DNA of 49,173 nt, from contig WHTP01000028.1 in the NCBI GenBank assembly GCA_009377695.1, positions 1 through 49,173 on the forward strand, read 5' to 3'. Below are positions 34,566 through 43,391 of the stretch, piece by piece. The translations under genes were made by a program, and so were the position numbers. The notes beneath the pieces were generated by a model. It ran no database searches. It worked only from the letters and a program-made list of their open reading frames with translations, and had not been told where the DNA came from. The stretch comes from Hyphomicrobiales bacterium (GTDB lineage Bacteria > Pseudomonadota > Alphaproteobacteria > Rhizobiales > Xanthobacteraceae). Within the stretch, counting starts at the first letter, position 1; each line of letters starts with the position of its first letter.

Positions 34566-35372
34566 ATGACGGGCCCATTGATATCGCCGGATGAACGCTT
34601 TGTGTCGTCATCACTTGATGATGGACTGCTCATCGCGCGACCGTCCGATGACCGTCTGTTCCTGTTCAACAGCACCGCTCGGTTTATCTGGGAACGCCTG
34701 ATCGAAGGTGCGAGTGAATCTGAAGTTCCGGGGTTGATCGCGGTGCATTACGGTATCGATGTCGCGCAGGCGCATCTCGACTTCAACGATACGCTGCGCC
34801 GCTGGCGCGCGGATGGTCTGGTCCGGCCGTGCGGTACGCGCCGCCGATACGAGATCGCAGGCCTCGCATTTGACATCTTCACTGAGGACGCAGCAGTTGC
34901 GAACGTGCTGGGCCCGATGCTCGCGCACCTGGAATCGGGTGCGCTGCGCTCCCCGGCGCTCGAAGTCGATCTCGATCGCCGCGGAGATGCGATTGTGCTG
35001 CGCGCTGGCGGCGTCGTAATCGAGCGTCATCTTGACGACGATTCGTTCATCCCGGCTCTTCTGTCCGAGTTGTTCCGGTACGTCAGTGAGAAGATCCATT
35101 GGGTGATGTCGCTGCACGCTGCTGCGGTCGCGGCTGCAGGCGCCTGCGTGCTGATGCCGGGAGCCTCGGGCGTCGGCAAATCGAGCTTGACGGCCGCGGT
35201 GTTGTCTTTGGACGAGATGCAACTCGTCGCCGACGATCTTGCATTGTTGGCCGGTCCCACGCTTGACGTCGTGCCTGTGCCGCTGCCGCTTGTCATCAAG
35301 AGTGGAAGCTGGAATGCCGTTGCAGTCGATCCTTCCCGATCTCGCTGCGCTCGGTACCCATCGGCGATTTGA
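34566..35372 (+). CDS. PqqD-like domain fused to HPr kinase-like domain, N-terminal part (frameshifted)
   Basis: ATG at 34566 follows AAGGAAG. Residues about 8-90 form a PqqD-like winged helix ([35 protein letters not shown]-type end), the peptide-recognition module (RRE) of many RiPP enzymes. Residues about 100-270 resemble HPr kinase: [13 protein letters not shown]-loop [11 protein letters not shown] (198-208) and VADDLALL. The frame then breaks near 35321, and the last 15 residues here ([15 protein letters not shown]) are out of frame. Repaired length is about 366 residues. HprK homologues in lasso-peptide clusters phosphorylate the peptide C-terminus, often with a nucleotidyltransferase like the one encoded next. 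Confidence 0.8.
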   Translation: MTGPLISPDERFVSSSLDDGLLIARPSDDRLFLFNSTARFIWERLIEGASESEVPGLIAVHYGIDVAQAHLDFNDTLRRWRADGLVRPCGTRRRYEIAGLAFDIFTEDAAVANVLGPMLAHLESGALRSPALEVDLDRRGDAIVLRAGGVVIERHLDDDSFIPALLSELFRYVSEKIHWVMSLHAAAVAAAGACVLMPGASGVGKSSLTAAVLSLDEMQLVADDLALLAGPTLDVVPVPLPLVIKSGSWNAVAVDPSRSRCARYPSAI

Positions 35373-35667
35373 CCGGGACTGCCGCTATTGGGTGCCGCGG
35401 CGTGAACGCATAGCGAGCGAGCCGATGCCGGTGAAGGCAGTCGTTTTCCCGCGCTATCTCCAGGGAGGGCGCACCGAGCTTACACCGGTGCCGCCGCTGG
35501 ACGCCTTTGGGCGCATCACCGCCGCGCCCTCTGCGGTACGCCCGCCGATCACCAGCGCGGCGCTTGAATCGCTCACGGCATTTGCGCGCAATGTGCCAGC
35601 CTACGCATTGACCTACGGCGCGCTCGCCGATGCGCGCTGCACCATAAGGGACCTGTTGCGGACGTGA
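35321..35667 (+). pseudogene. HPr kinase-like protein, C-terminal part in shifted frame
   Basis: Continuation of the previous gene in the +1 frame: [41 protein letters not shown] and the end IRDLLRT. One extra base near 35321 would cause the shift. Its stop (TGA 35665-35667) overlaps the GTG start of the nucleotidyltransferase, the normal coupling for such operons, which supports this as the true C-terminus. Sequencing error or recent mutation. Confidence 0.7.
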
Positions 35668-36761
35668 GCCGGCGCGAGGCGTTTGATCTCTTGTGTGGTC
35701 TCCTCTCGGTCGACGAGTCGCCCGAACTGCGTGAGCGGCTGGGTCATACGCTGCGGTCGGGAGCAGTGTCATGGCCGGACGTCGTCGCGATCGCGAGCGA
35801 ACAATGGGTCTCTGCCGCCGTGTGGCCGGCGTTGCGGCGGAAATCATTGCGCGGCGATCAGTCAAGAGAGGCTATGGATTACTTCGAAGGGATGGCGACG
35901 CTGAACCGGCAGCGCAATTCAAAATTGCGCGCCGAAGCAATCGAGCTTGCAGCATTTCTCAACAGGCTCGACGTCACCCCGATCTTCCTGAAAGGCTCAG
36001 CAAACCTTTTGTCCGATCTCTATCCGGATCCGGCCATGCGGATCATGCTTGATCTCGACGTTCTCGTGCCGCCGAGCCGGGTTGGCGCGTGTGCGGAAGC
36101 ACTACAGAAGGCGGGTTATGTTCAGCTTGGGGACGTCGGCTTTCCGGCCCATCACCATTACCCGCCGCTGGGGCGCCCGGATGCGGAGGCGTCAGTCGAA
36201 CTTCACATCGATCCTCTCGATATCGAGTTCCGGCGCTTCCTGTCGTTTGAGGACGTGTCGCGCCATGCGGTCACAATGGCGATTGACGGCGCACGGTTAG
36301 CGGTGCCGACGACATGGTGTCGGCTGGTCCACGGCGTCGCCCATACGCAGTTTGTCAATCACGCCTTTGCGTATGGTCACTTGCCGCTGCGTGATCTCTT
36401 GGATAGCGCGCTGCTATCTCGCTCGGGACCAGTCGATTGGGACGCGGTCGTCGCACGTTTCTCGACGCGAAGCGCCAGCCGCATGCTGGCATTTCAGTTC
36501 ACGGCGGCACGGCAGCTGCTTGGTGGGGATATTCCGGAACACATGTCCTCGATGCCACTCGACGGAATGCTTTTCAAACGCGCGCTCTTCCAGATCGCGC
36601 ATCCGCCCATACCGTTATGGATCGAGAGGTTGCTTCGGCCATTCTTCCTGCTCCGCCGATCCCTTTCACACGGCGCGCTCCGCCGACGGCTCGCTCGCAA
36701 TCTGTTCGACCCCGCCTGGTATCGGCGTCAGTGGCGAATGGTTCGGCAAAGCGGCCGCTAG
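35664..36761 (+). CDS. Nucleotidyltransferase family protein (MNT/NTP_transf_5-like)
   Basis: 365 residues from GTG 35664, overlapping the HprK-like stop. The catalytic core is visible at about 108-135: FLKGSANLLSDLYPDP then MLDLDVLV, the G-S and D-x-D of the polymerase-beta-like fold. A further conserved segment, ELHIDPLDIEFRRF, and many His residues follow (WCRLVHGVAHTQF). Proteins of this type accompany HprK-like and PqqD proteins in RiPP and lasso-peptide clusters, where their role is poorly defined; capsule or polysaccharide clusters also carry them. With the neighbouring collagen-like gene it suggests nucleotide or phosphate-linked tailoring of a peptide (inference). Confidence 0.85.
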   Translation: MSRREAFDLLCGLLSVDESPELRERLGHTLRSGAVSWPDVVAIASEQWVSAAVWPALRRKSLRGDQSREAMDYFEGMATLNRQRNSKLRAEAIELAAFLNRLDVTPIFLKGSANLLSDLYPDPAMRIMLDLDVLVPPSRVGACAEALQKAGYVQLGDVGFPAHHHYPPLGRPDAEASVELHIDPLDIEFRRFLSFEDVSRHAVTMAIDGARLAVPTTWCRLVHGVAHTQFVNHAFAYGHLPLRDLLDSALLSRSGPVDWDAVVARFSTRSASRMLAFQFTAARQLLGGDIPEHMSSMPLDGMLFKRALFQIAHPPIPLWIERLLRPFFLLRRSLSHGALRRRLARNLFDPAWYRRQWRMVRQSGR

Positions 36762-36805
36762 CACACGGCGCCCCGAACGGAATTCCTGCGACCCTGCCAT
36801 GACTA

Positions 36806-37120
36806 TTACTTCGGCGTCGCGGTGCCTTGCCCAGGGGGTGCCGGTGGCGTCGGGTTGACGATGTTCTGGTCGCGGCCAGGCATGATCTGGGAGCCGCCTC
36901 GGCCGGTGGTTGAGGGAGCGGGAGTCGCCCGTTCCGTGCGCGCCTTATCGGTGGTCGCGACGTCCCGGTTCGCGGAACTCAGGGTAAAGATCGCGATACC
37001 AAAGAGCAGGAGAAGAGCGATCGCGATACCGCCCATCAGCGCTCCGCTCAAGCTGTCGTCGCGTTTGCGTAAGATGTCGATATGCTGGTCGCCGTCGTTT
37101 GGGTCGGAGGTCACGGTCAT
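36806..37120 (-). CDS. Small single-pass membrane protein
   Basis: 104 residues from ATG 37120 (MTVTSDPNDGDQHI), with GGAGA close upstream. Hydrophilic N-terminus, one helix about 27-49 (LMGGIAIALLLLFGIAIFTL), then a Thr/Pro-rich periplasmic tail. Typical of short rhizobial unknowns. Its frame is open for a further 559 codons upstream, but that part is a shadow of the ligase gene in another frame. Confidence 0.75.
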   Translation of the reverse strand: MTVTSDPNDGDQHIDILRKRDDSLSGALMGGIAIALLLLFGIAIFTLSSANRDVATTDKARTERATPAPSTTGRGGSQIMPGRDQNIVNPTPPAPPGQGTATPK

Positions 37121-37320
37121 TCTCCACGCACGTCCTGCTGAGCGGCCAACGCCTGGATCAAGCGGGCGTTCCCGGCAGGTGGGCCGAAACCGACCGAGTG
37201 ATGCCCGGAAAGTTCCGGCTCCGTCAAAATGCGTCGTATGTGTGCAGGCTCCGGGGTGCACCAGAGGCGACTGGCCGGCCGCTTTGTTCCATGGATCGTT
37301 CGCTGGCCTGCTATCCCCTG

Positions 37321-38355
37321 CTATGTTGCTCTGTCCAAGAGGGACATCAGGTTCGTCTTCCTCTGCAGCAATTGATCCATCGTACATTGCCGCGGTGCCT
37401 TGTCCGGCCGCCAGCGTAGCAACCGGGTACCATGCCGGAAGCGCTCGCCGGTGAAATGGTCGTATGACACTTCGACGACGAATTTCGGCTTCAGCGGACG
37501 CCACTTTGCGGACCGGCTCGTCGACCAGCGGCTTGGTCCGCCCGGTGCATTGCCGGTGAAGCCGGGCGCCGCGATATGTTGGACGAGCTTCTTGGTGATC
37601 GCCGGCTCTTGTGCGACCGACGACGTGAAGCCGACGTGATGAAGAAGACCCGCTGCATCGTAAAGCCCGAGCAGCAACGAACCGACCACGCGCTTGCCTT
37701 CGTTGTAGCGGAAGCCGCCGACCACGCAGTCTGCGCTGCGATAGTTTTTGATCTTCTGCATGCCGTTGCGATCGCCCGAGTGGTAGGGAAGGTTGCGCTG
37801 CTTGGCAATCACACCATCGAGCGCGCTTCCGACTCGTTTCAGCCAGCCCTTGGCGACTGCCAGCCTTGGCGTCGCCGGTGAGAGGCGTATCTGCTTCGTG
37901 CCGCCGGCGTTCTTGTGCATGAAATCTTCCAGCTCCTTGCGCCGCTCCTGCAGCGGCCGCGGCGTCAGCAGCGCGCCGCGGGCGTTCACCAGGAGGTCGA
38001 ATGCGATCAGGATCGCGGGCGTCTCGGCGGCAAGCATCTTGATGCGGCTTGCGGCGGGATGAATCCGCTGCAGCAATGCATCGAAGGAGAAGCCGCCGTC
38101 GTCGGGAACGACGATCTCGCCGTCGAGCACGAAGCGCTCGGCTTTCAGGTCTCGCACAACATCGACCAACTCTGGAAAATACCGCGTCAGAGGCCGTCCG
38201 GCCTTGGACTGAAACTCGACCGATTTGCCGTCGCGAAAGACCAGGCAGCGGAAGCCGTCCCATTTTGGTTCGTATTGCCACTCCGGACCTACCGGAATGG
38301 TGTCGACCGAAAGGGCCTCCATCGGAGTGTAAGGGCTGTGCAGGGGCAGCGACAT
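37321..38355 (-). CDS. ATP-dependent DNA ligase (LigC/LigD ligase-domain type)
   Basis: 344 residues. The adenylation domain carries motif I EPKWDGFR with nucleophile Lys31, then VLDGEIVVPDDGGFSF (motif III) and LDGVIAKQ (motif IV/V). The OB-fold domain follows with RSADCVVGGFRYNEGK and a basic motif VI region near the end. Lacks the polymerase and nuclease domains of full LigD, and no Ku gene is in the window, so this is the short ligase-only form that takes part in repair of gaps or breaks. Confidence 0.93.
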   Translation of the reverse strand: MSLPLHSPYTPMEALSVDTIPVGPEWQYEPKWDGFRCLVFRDGKSVEFQSKAGRPLTRYFPELVDVVRDLKAERFVLDGEIVVPDDGGFSFDALLQRIHPAASRIKMLAAETPAILIAFDLLVNARGALLTPRPLQERRKELEDFMHKNAGGTKQIRLSPATPRLAVAKGWLKRVGSALDGVIAKQRNLPYHSGDRNGMQKIKNYRSADCVVGGFRYNEGKRVVGSLLLGLYDAAGLLHHVGFTSSVAQEPAITKKLVQHIAAPGFTGNAPGGPSRWSTSRSAKWRPLKPKFVVEVSYDHFTGERFRHGTRLLRWRPDKAPRQCTMDQLLQRKTNLMSLLDRAT

Positions 38356-38577
38356 CGAGGGTCCTAGGGATGGGCACTGATGAAATGCACGGGGTGTGGC
38401 GATCCGATCCTGTCATTTCCGCCAGTTGTAACCGTGGAATCCGCCGGCTTCGGGGGTTGAGTGCGAGGCGATCTGGCAGCTGTTTCTGGCGCTGTTTTGG
38501 AATAGGCGCGGCCGCTTTTCGCCGAGCTTCGCGAACACCTGGTCGAGGCACGTGATCTGGCTTTCGGTTTCCGCGAG

Positions 38578-38787
38578 ATGGTCTTTCAGGCCCTTTCGAT
38601 AAGTCGCGATTTGTCGCTTGAAGCGAAGATCGATGCCATCCTGCTCGCGGTCGATCCCAAGAAAGGCGACGGTATTCTGGAAGAGATCGACAATGAATAC
38701 GAAGGCCGCCACACCGACGCGCGGTTTGTCCGGTTACTGAAGCAGGGCGATAAGCAGGCCGCCGCGCATGCAAAGTCCGAAGAATGA
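38578..38787 (+). CDS. Small hypothetical protein
   Basis: 69 residues from ATG 38578 (MVFQALSISRDLSL). Composition and codon use are protein-like (IDAILLAVDPKKGDGILEEIDNEY). The same frame stays open upstream to about 38506 with AELREHLVEARDLAFGF, so a non-ATG start further up is possible. Predicted helical and acidic; no family recognised. The opposite-strand frame at 38413-38712 was judged weaker. Confidence 0.5.
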   Translation: MVFQALSISRDLSLEAKIDAILLAVDPKKGDGILEEIDNEYEGRHTDARFVRLLKQGDKQAAAHAKSEE

Positions 38788-38814
38788 GCCTGGGCACGCG
38801 CGCTCGTCGTTATC

Positions 38815-39042
38815 CTACGTGACGACTTCCAACTCCTCCAGCCAGCGCAGGAATTGATGCGCGGCAGCGTGCGCCTCTTCGTGCGTCTTGGCACGCTCCA
38901 GCGCGTGCAGGATCTCGTCGCGCTGGTCGACACCCGGCCGAAGCTCCTGTTCGCGCGCAAAGCCGACGGCGTCATCGAGGTGACGGATGACACGTCCGTC
39001 GCGCAGGTGCAGCTCAGGTGTGAAATGAAATTCGATCGTCAT
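38815..39042 (-). CDS. Small hypothetical protein
   Basis: 75 residues from ATG 39042 (MTIEFHFTPELHLRDGR), after GAGAG. Two helical stretches (DDAVGFAREQELRPGVDQRDEILHALE and EEAHAAAHQFLRWLEELE, each described by its ends) suggest a small cytoplasmic bundle. No named family. Convergent with the preceding small gene, stops 28 bases apart. Confidence 0.7.
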   Translation of the reverse strand: MTIEFHFTPELHLRDGRVIRHLDDAVGFAREQELRPGVDQRDEILHALERAKTHEEAHAAAHQFLRWLEELEVVT

Positions 39043-39353
39043 GGCTCTCTCGACAATAATAACCGGAGCCGAAGCGGCCGGTTCCGACGGGCCGGTGGCA
39101 AAATCCACGGGGCCTTTGCGGAATCACGGAACTATTCCGAAAGCCCTTGATTGAGGAAAGAGGTGTGTAAAGCGACTATTTGGCAGGTGTTTCCTGATTG
39201 TCCGTTGCGGCTCCGCACAGAGTGATGACCTCGTAATCCTGATCGTCATGCATTGCCCGGATGCGCCACCGTCACCTCCGGGCAATGACCTTGATCGGCT
39301 TTCGTCGGGGTCGCCAGCCGTGCACCGCACGCTCCTGACCAGGAGGATTAAAA

Positions 39354-39581
39354 ATGGCGAAGAAGCGTGGGCGGAAAAAGACTGGGCGCCGGAAGTACTC
39401 TCGCGGCGCCGGCACCGAGGTGAAGCGCGAGATGCGGAGATATAAGCGCGGCTCCGCCAAGAGCGGGCCTAGCGGCCGCGCGGGCAAAGTGAAGAGCCGC
39501 AAGCAGGCGATCGCCATCGGTCTCTCCAAGGCGCGCAAGAAAGGCAAGAAGGTACCAAAGAGACGCAGTTCACGCGGTTGA
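39354..39581 (+). CDS. DUF6496 domain-containing lysine/arginine-rich protein
   Basis: 75 residues after a perfect CAGGAGG site. About 40 percent Lys and Arg, with KREMRRYKRG, SGKAGKVKSRKQAIAIGLS-type segment (here RAGKVKSRKQAIAIGLS) and KARKKGKK. The conserved QAIAIGLSKAR core marks the DUF6496 family, common in alphaproteobacteria and often thought to be histone-like. DNA or RNA binding is inferred. Confidence 0.85.
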   Translation: MAKKRGRKKTGRRKYSRGAGTEVKREMRRYKRGSAKSGPSGRAGKVKSRKQAIAIGLSKARKKGKKVPKRRSSRG

Positions 39582-39726
39582 AACTTTTACGACGCACGGG
39601 CGTTTTGGGCTTGCTGAGAAGCATCGTGGCGCACGGCGTCACGGGAACCATGACCCCGACCTCGGATGTACCGGTTGGGGCACGTCAGCACCGCTGCAAT
39701 CCTTTCATTGAGTATGGGTGGACGTC

Positions 39727-39924
39727 ATGGCTCGCAAACGATCCGACAATACATTCCCGGATGTTGAAAGTTACCGGATCGCTCAACTCTTTCACGAATT
39801 ATCATTGAATTGGGGCGAACGGCTCGCGGTCGCGCGGTATGTGGCGCACCGTCACGGTATCAGCGCCCAACGCGTGCTTGATCTCGCTGCCAAGGTTAAG
39901 CCCGAACCGCTGTGGCGCCTTTGA
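39727..39924 (+). CDS. Small hypothetical protein
   Basis: 65 residues from ATG 39727 (MARKRSDNTFPD). Two predicted helices (SYRIAQLFHELSLNWGERLAVARYV, described by ends, and AQRVLDLAAKV) could form a small helix-turn-helix-like fold. Downstream of the DUF6496 gene, same strand. No family recognised. Confidence 0.6.
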   Translation: MARKRSDNTFPDVESYRIAQLFHELSLNWGERLAVARYVAHRHGISAQRVLDLAAKVKPEPLWRL

Positions 39925-39928
39925 AGCC

Positions 39929-40126
39929 ATGACCGCGCGCGAACGCAGAAAGGCGGGCTGTGCGGCTGGGCCGCCGGAGCAGCCGTCCAACGCGACTTGT
40001 TATTCTGAGGAGAGGAGAAACGATCGTCAGTCCCGCAGCAATCATTCCGAAAAGACTGAATCCTTGGACACTGAACCCTTGGACGAGGAGAGTCTTGACC
40101 AGGTGATGCGAGACTGTCCGCTTTGA
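39929..40126 (+). CDS. Putative small protein with acidic C-terminal tail
   Basis: 65 residues from ATG 39929 (MTARERRKAG), 4 bases after the preceding stop. Basic N-terminal half and an acidic end with a repeated pattern (SLDTEPLDEESLDQVM) finishing in RDCPL. Weak support: no strong ribosome-binding site, and composition is atypical in the middle. Confidence 0.35.
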   Translation: MTARERRKAGCAAGPPEQPSNATCYSEERRNDRQSRSNHSEKTESLDTEPLDEESLDQVMRDCPL

Positions 40127-40285
40127 TTGATCGCGGCCAAGGGGACCATCAAGGATGGTCAAGAAATTCACATTCACGTCCCGGGCAGCGATGGTGGCGC
40201 GGCGCTTGGTCGGTCGTAGGTCCTGCGAATAAATCCGATCAGAATATTGATGTCGGGGGCCGATGCACGCGGCTCGAAGTTCTCG

Positions 40286-40678
40286 CTACGGGTTCCAGCC
40301 GCCGCTCCCGTAAGGACGAGTGATGATCTCGAGGAGGTGACCGTTCGGGTCCTCGAAATAGAGACCGCGCCCGCCATCGTGACGATTGATCTCACCACGA
40401 TGGCGCTGACCGGGGTCAGACCAATAAGGAAGGCCCCGCTCCTGAATCCGACCAAAGACTGCGTCGAAGTCCGATTCGCTGACCAGGAAGGCGTAGTGCT
40501 GCGGAGTGACCTTACCTTCGGTGTCCATAAAGTCGAGATTTGCGCCGTTTGCGGTCGTGACCATCTGAAAAGGTCCCCAGTGCGTCGGCGCGGGAAGGCC
40601 GAGCATCTCAGCAAGGAAATTCGCCGACGCTTGGCTGTCATGGGCTGACAGGATGGTGTGGTTGAACTGTATCGCCAT
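40286..40678 (-). CDS. VOC family protein (glyoxalase/dioxygenase-like)
   Basis: 130 residues from ATG 40678 (MAIQFNHTILSAHD). One VOC domain: NHTILSAHDSQASANFLAEML at the N-terminus, QHYAFLVSESDFDAVF in the second half, and GRGLYFEDPNGHLLEIITRP at the end. Candidate metal ligands are His7, the His in QHYAF and the Glu in LLEIIT. Stands alone; function unknown. Confidence 0.9.
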   Translation of the reverse strand: MAIQFNHTILSAHDSQASANFLAEMLGLPAPTHWGPFQMVTTANGANLDFMDTEGKVTPQHYAFLVSESDFDAVFGRIQERGLPYWSDPGQRHRGEINRHDGGRGLYFEDPNGHLLEIITRPYGSGGWNP

Positions 40679-40862
40679 GTGAGCCTCCGCATGCGGTAGG
40701 GATTGTACGGCTCATTCGGTCACTGTTAGCGGCCGCGCGGTAGCAGACCTCAACGCGTGGTGCCGGACGGACGTTCCGGCATGCGCGCCGGATTCGTGGG
40801 TCGCGACAATCGCGACAAAGGCCGCACCTGCGGACATACACCGAAATGCGCGACCTTGAACG

Positions 40863-42308
40863 TTAGTGCGCCGTCGCCGGTTCCGCCTCGGCGCTGCCGT
40901 GCGGCCGCTCGCGTAGCAACAGGCCACCGAGCACGGCCGCCGTTCCCGCACAGACCGCGCCCACCAGGAACGCCAGGCTGTAGCCCGCTGTCAGCGCTTC
41001 GGGCGTGCCCGCGCCCTGCGCCAGCCAATGATTGGTCCGCGCAGTGGCAAGGCTCGCGAGCACCGCGAGGCCGAGTGACCCGCCCATCATGAAGGCCGTG
41101 TTGACGATGCCTGAGGCCAGTCCGGAATCCTGTGGCCCGACATCGCTCATCGCTGCCAGCAGCACCGGATTGAACGCCATGCCCGCGCCTATCCCAAGCA
41201 ACAGCATCGCAGGCAACACGTGGAGCACGAACGATCCGTCTGCCGCCGGCGCCAGCGCGAACAGCGCCAGGCCCGCCGCCGCGCAGGCAAGGCCTGCGGC
41301 CAGCGGCCGCCTGATGCCAAAGCGGTTCACCAGCCTTGCCGAGAGGCTGTAGGAGAAGGCGCCCATGATCAGGTTGGCTGGCAGGAAGGCGAGCCCGACC
41401 TGCAGAGGGCCGTAACCCAGCACCAGTTGCATATAAAGCGCGGACAGGAAGAACCACGCGAACATCGCCGCCGCCCATAACACGCCGATAATGTTCGATA
41501 CCGATATGTTGCGCAGCTTGAAGAGACCCAGCGGCACGAGCGGCGCCTTCACGGTCGACTCGATCACAAGAAAGATCAGCAGCAGCACCACCGCTCCACC
41601 GATCAGTGCAAGCGTATGCCCTGACGCCCAGCCTGCCTGTTCGCCATTGACCACGGCATAGACCGCCAGAAGCAGCGACGCGGTGATGGTCACCGCTCCG
41701 GCGACATCAAGGTGGCGTGAACCGTCGCCTTTCCCTTCCGGCAGTAGCCGCAGCGACAAGAAAAGCACGAGGCCGCCGATGGGCAGGTTGACCAGGAAAA
41801 TCGAGCGCCAGTCGAATAGCCCCGTCAGCAACCCGCCGAGGAGCACGCCGACACTGCCGCCGCCCGCCATGACAAAGCCGAAATAGCCCATCGCCCTCAC
41901 GCGTTCGGGACCGTCCGGAAACAGGCTCATGATCAGCGATAGTGCCACAGCCGAAACCACCGCGCCGCCCACCCCTTGCGCCGCCCGCGCGATGACCAGC
42001 ATGTCCTGCGAAAGCGCCAGCCCGCAGGCGGCCGATGCCACCGTGAACAACACAATGCCGATGAGGAACAGACGGCGCTGGCCGAAAAGGTCGGCGAGCC
42101 GGCCGCCGAGCAGCAGGAAACCTCCGAACGTCAGGAGATAGGCGTTGACCACCCATACCAGCCCGGTGTCGTTGAAACCGAGACTGGATTTGATCGTCGG
42201 CAAGGCGACATTCACGATCGTCGTATCGAGAACGATCATGATGTCGCCAAGGCAGAGGACGGCGAAGGCGAGCCAGCGCTCGCGCGTGGTCAAAATGTGT
42301 CGGGTCAT
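40863..42308 (-). CDS. DHA2 family MFS transporter
   Basis: 481 residues, about 14 helices. VLDTTIVNVALPTIKSSLGF in helix 1, GGRLADLFGQRRLF (motif A), QGVGGAVVSAVALSLIMSLFP, and WRSIFLVNLPIGG are characteristic. Distinct from the EmrB gene at 21170 and without an adaptor protein, so it may export across the inner membrane only. Cargo unknown. Confidence 0.93.
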   Translation of the reverse strand: MTRHILTTRERWLAFAVLCLGDIMIVLDTTIVNVALPTIKSSLGFNDTGLVWVVNAYLLTFGGFLLLGGRLADLFGQRRLFLIGIVLFTVASAACGLALSQDMLVIARAAQGVGGAVVSAVALSLIMSLFPDGPERVRAMGYFGFVMAGGGSVGVLLGGLLTGLFDWRSIFLVNLPIGGLVLFLSLRLLPEGKGDGSRHLDVAGAVTITASLLLAVYAVVNGEQAGWASGHTLALIGGAVVLLLIFLVIESTVKAPLVPLGLFKLRNISVSNIIGVLWAAAMFAWFFLSALYMQLVLGYGPLQVGLAFLPANLIMGAFSYSLSARLVNRFGIRRPLAAGLACAAAGLALFALAPAADGSFVLHVLPAMLLLGIGAGMAFNPVLLAAMSDVGPQDSGLASGIVNTAFMMGGSLGLAVLASLATARTNHWLAQGAGTPEALTAGYSLAFLVGAVCAGTAAVLGGLLLRERPHGSAEAEPATAH

Positions 42309-42450
42309 GTATCGCCGTCGGGAAACCTGCTTGGCGCGTGTCCATTACCCGATCTCGCGCTGCAATGAAAGCCGCGGTGTCGCCGGCTCAAGCCGCCGCC
42401 GATTGGCTATGGGGTATTGGCTCCTACTGGCGCGATTGCGCGGATCTCAG

Positions 42451-43242
42451 TCAGCGCGCTTCGATGAACGTGAAGATCGCCATCTGCGGGCGCGCGCCGA
42501 AATACGCGGCCTTGAACGCCTCCGCATCGTGGAGCGCCGTTGGCGGCAGCGCCCGATAGACGACTGCGGTCTCCAGCGGCACCTCATCGAAGGGGAACGG
42601 ATCGATCGCGATGGTCGTGGGAGACCTTGGCGTCAGCGTCAGCGGCACGCCGCCCGTCGTCGCATATGCAGTCGGAGCCGGTTCGATAATGTGGTCCTTG
42701 TGCTGGTCGTGGCTGCAGACGTAGAGCGACAGCAAGTCCCAGACCTGGAGCAGGTTATAATTTACCGCGACTTCGTGGCGGTCGAGACCGGCAGTGATGA
42801 CGTGCTGCCGCGCCTCGTTGCGCGCGATGAAATCCTCGATTTCGCTCGAGAGCTTGCGCGGTGGGCCCGCTGACGGCTGCGCGATTGCGCTATAGCGCGA
42901 CTGCCACAGCCCGGTCCGGTGCTTGCTGACTATCAGGCCAGTGTAGCTGTCGACCTCGGTAAGCATGTCGATCGCCCACTGATAGGCGGCAAGCTGCGGC
43001 GCATCGTTGGGGACTTGCCGAAAGCTCGGAGTCTTGCCCGTGACTGTATCGAAATACGGGTTGGTTTCGTAGCGCAGCCATCCGCCGTCGTGATATTGCG
43101 CCGCCCGTAACATCGAAATATAGGGGCGCGGGCGCTCGAATCTTGAGTTCCCCCAATGGGCGGCAAATAGACCTGCAAGTTTGGCATGGTCGTTCTGCGT
43201 GATCATCACGACCGAACCATCCGACCGATTTCGAACGATCAT
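42451..43242 (-). CDS. DUF3891 family protein
   Basis: 263 residues from ATG 43242 (MIVRNRSDGSVVMITQNDHA); the TTG at 43263 is an alternative. Typical segments of this uncharacterised family are QNDHAKLAGLFAAHWG, HDGGWLRYETNPY, SKHRTGLW and LLSLYVCSHDQHK. The clustered His and Asp residues (NDH, HDGG, HRTG, HDQH) suggest a metal-binding HD-like site (inference). Upstream promoter region contains CTAG-rich palindromes. Confidence 0.88.
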   Translation of the reverse strand: MIVRNRSDGSVVMITQNDHAKLAGLFAAHWGNSRFERPRPYISMLRAAQYHDGGWLRYETNPYFDTVTGKTPSFRQVPNDAPQLAAYQWAIDMLTEVDSYTGLIVSKHRTGLWQSRYSAIAQPSAGPPRKLSSEIEDFIARNEARQHVITAGLDRHEVAVNYNLLQVWDLLSLYVCSHDQHKDHIIEPAPTAYATTGGVPLTLTPRSPTTIAIDPFPFDEVPLETAVVYRALPPTALHDAEAFKAAYFGARPQMAIFTFIEAR

Positions 43243-43291
43243 CCTAGGCTCTCGTGATTCCAAGGAACTGTTGATGCCACCGTAAGACCAT

Positions 43292-43324
43292 ACTAGAGGG
43301 TCTAGTAGATACTAGAGGTCTGGT
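43292..43324. promoter_or_regulatory. Tandem CTAG-rich palindromes
   Basis: ACTAGAGGGTCTAGT (43292-43306) is a perfect 6-base inverted repeat around GGG; ACTAGAGGTCTGGT (43311-43324) is a degenerate second copy. CTAG is rare in such genomes. They lie between the divergent DUF3891 gene and a small hypothetical gene and may be a double operator. Confidence 0.5.
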
Positions 43325-43391
43325 GGATCGTCCATCAAGCGGACATAGCCGGCAACGCGCCGCCGAATGTAAGACGTAATAGGTGTCTCCG

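Noticed and set aside
38413-38712. 99-codon minus-strand frame
   Set aside because: The overlapping plus-strand frame at 38578 has better codon use; the two are unlikely to be both real.
36806-38797. 663-codon open frame on the minus strand
   Set aside because: Only the last 104 codons look like a protein; the rest overlaps the DNA ligase gene in another frame.
40155-40232. 25-codon open frame
   Set aside because: No ribosome-binding site or recognisable sequence.
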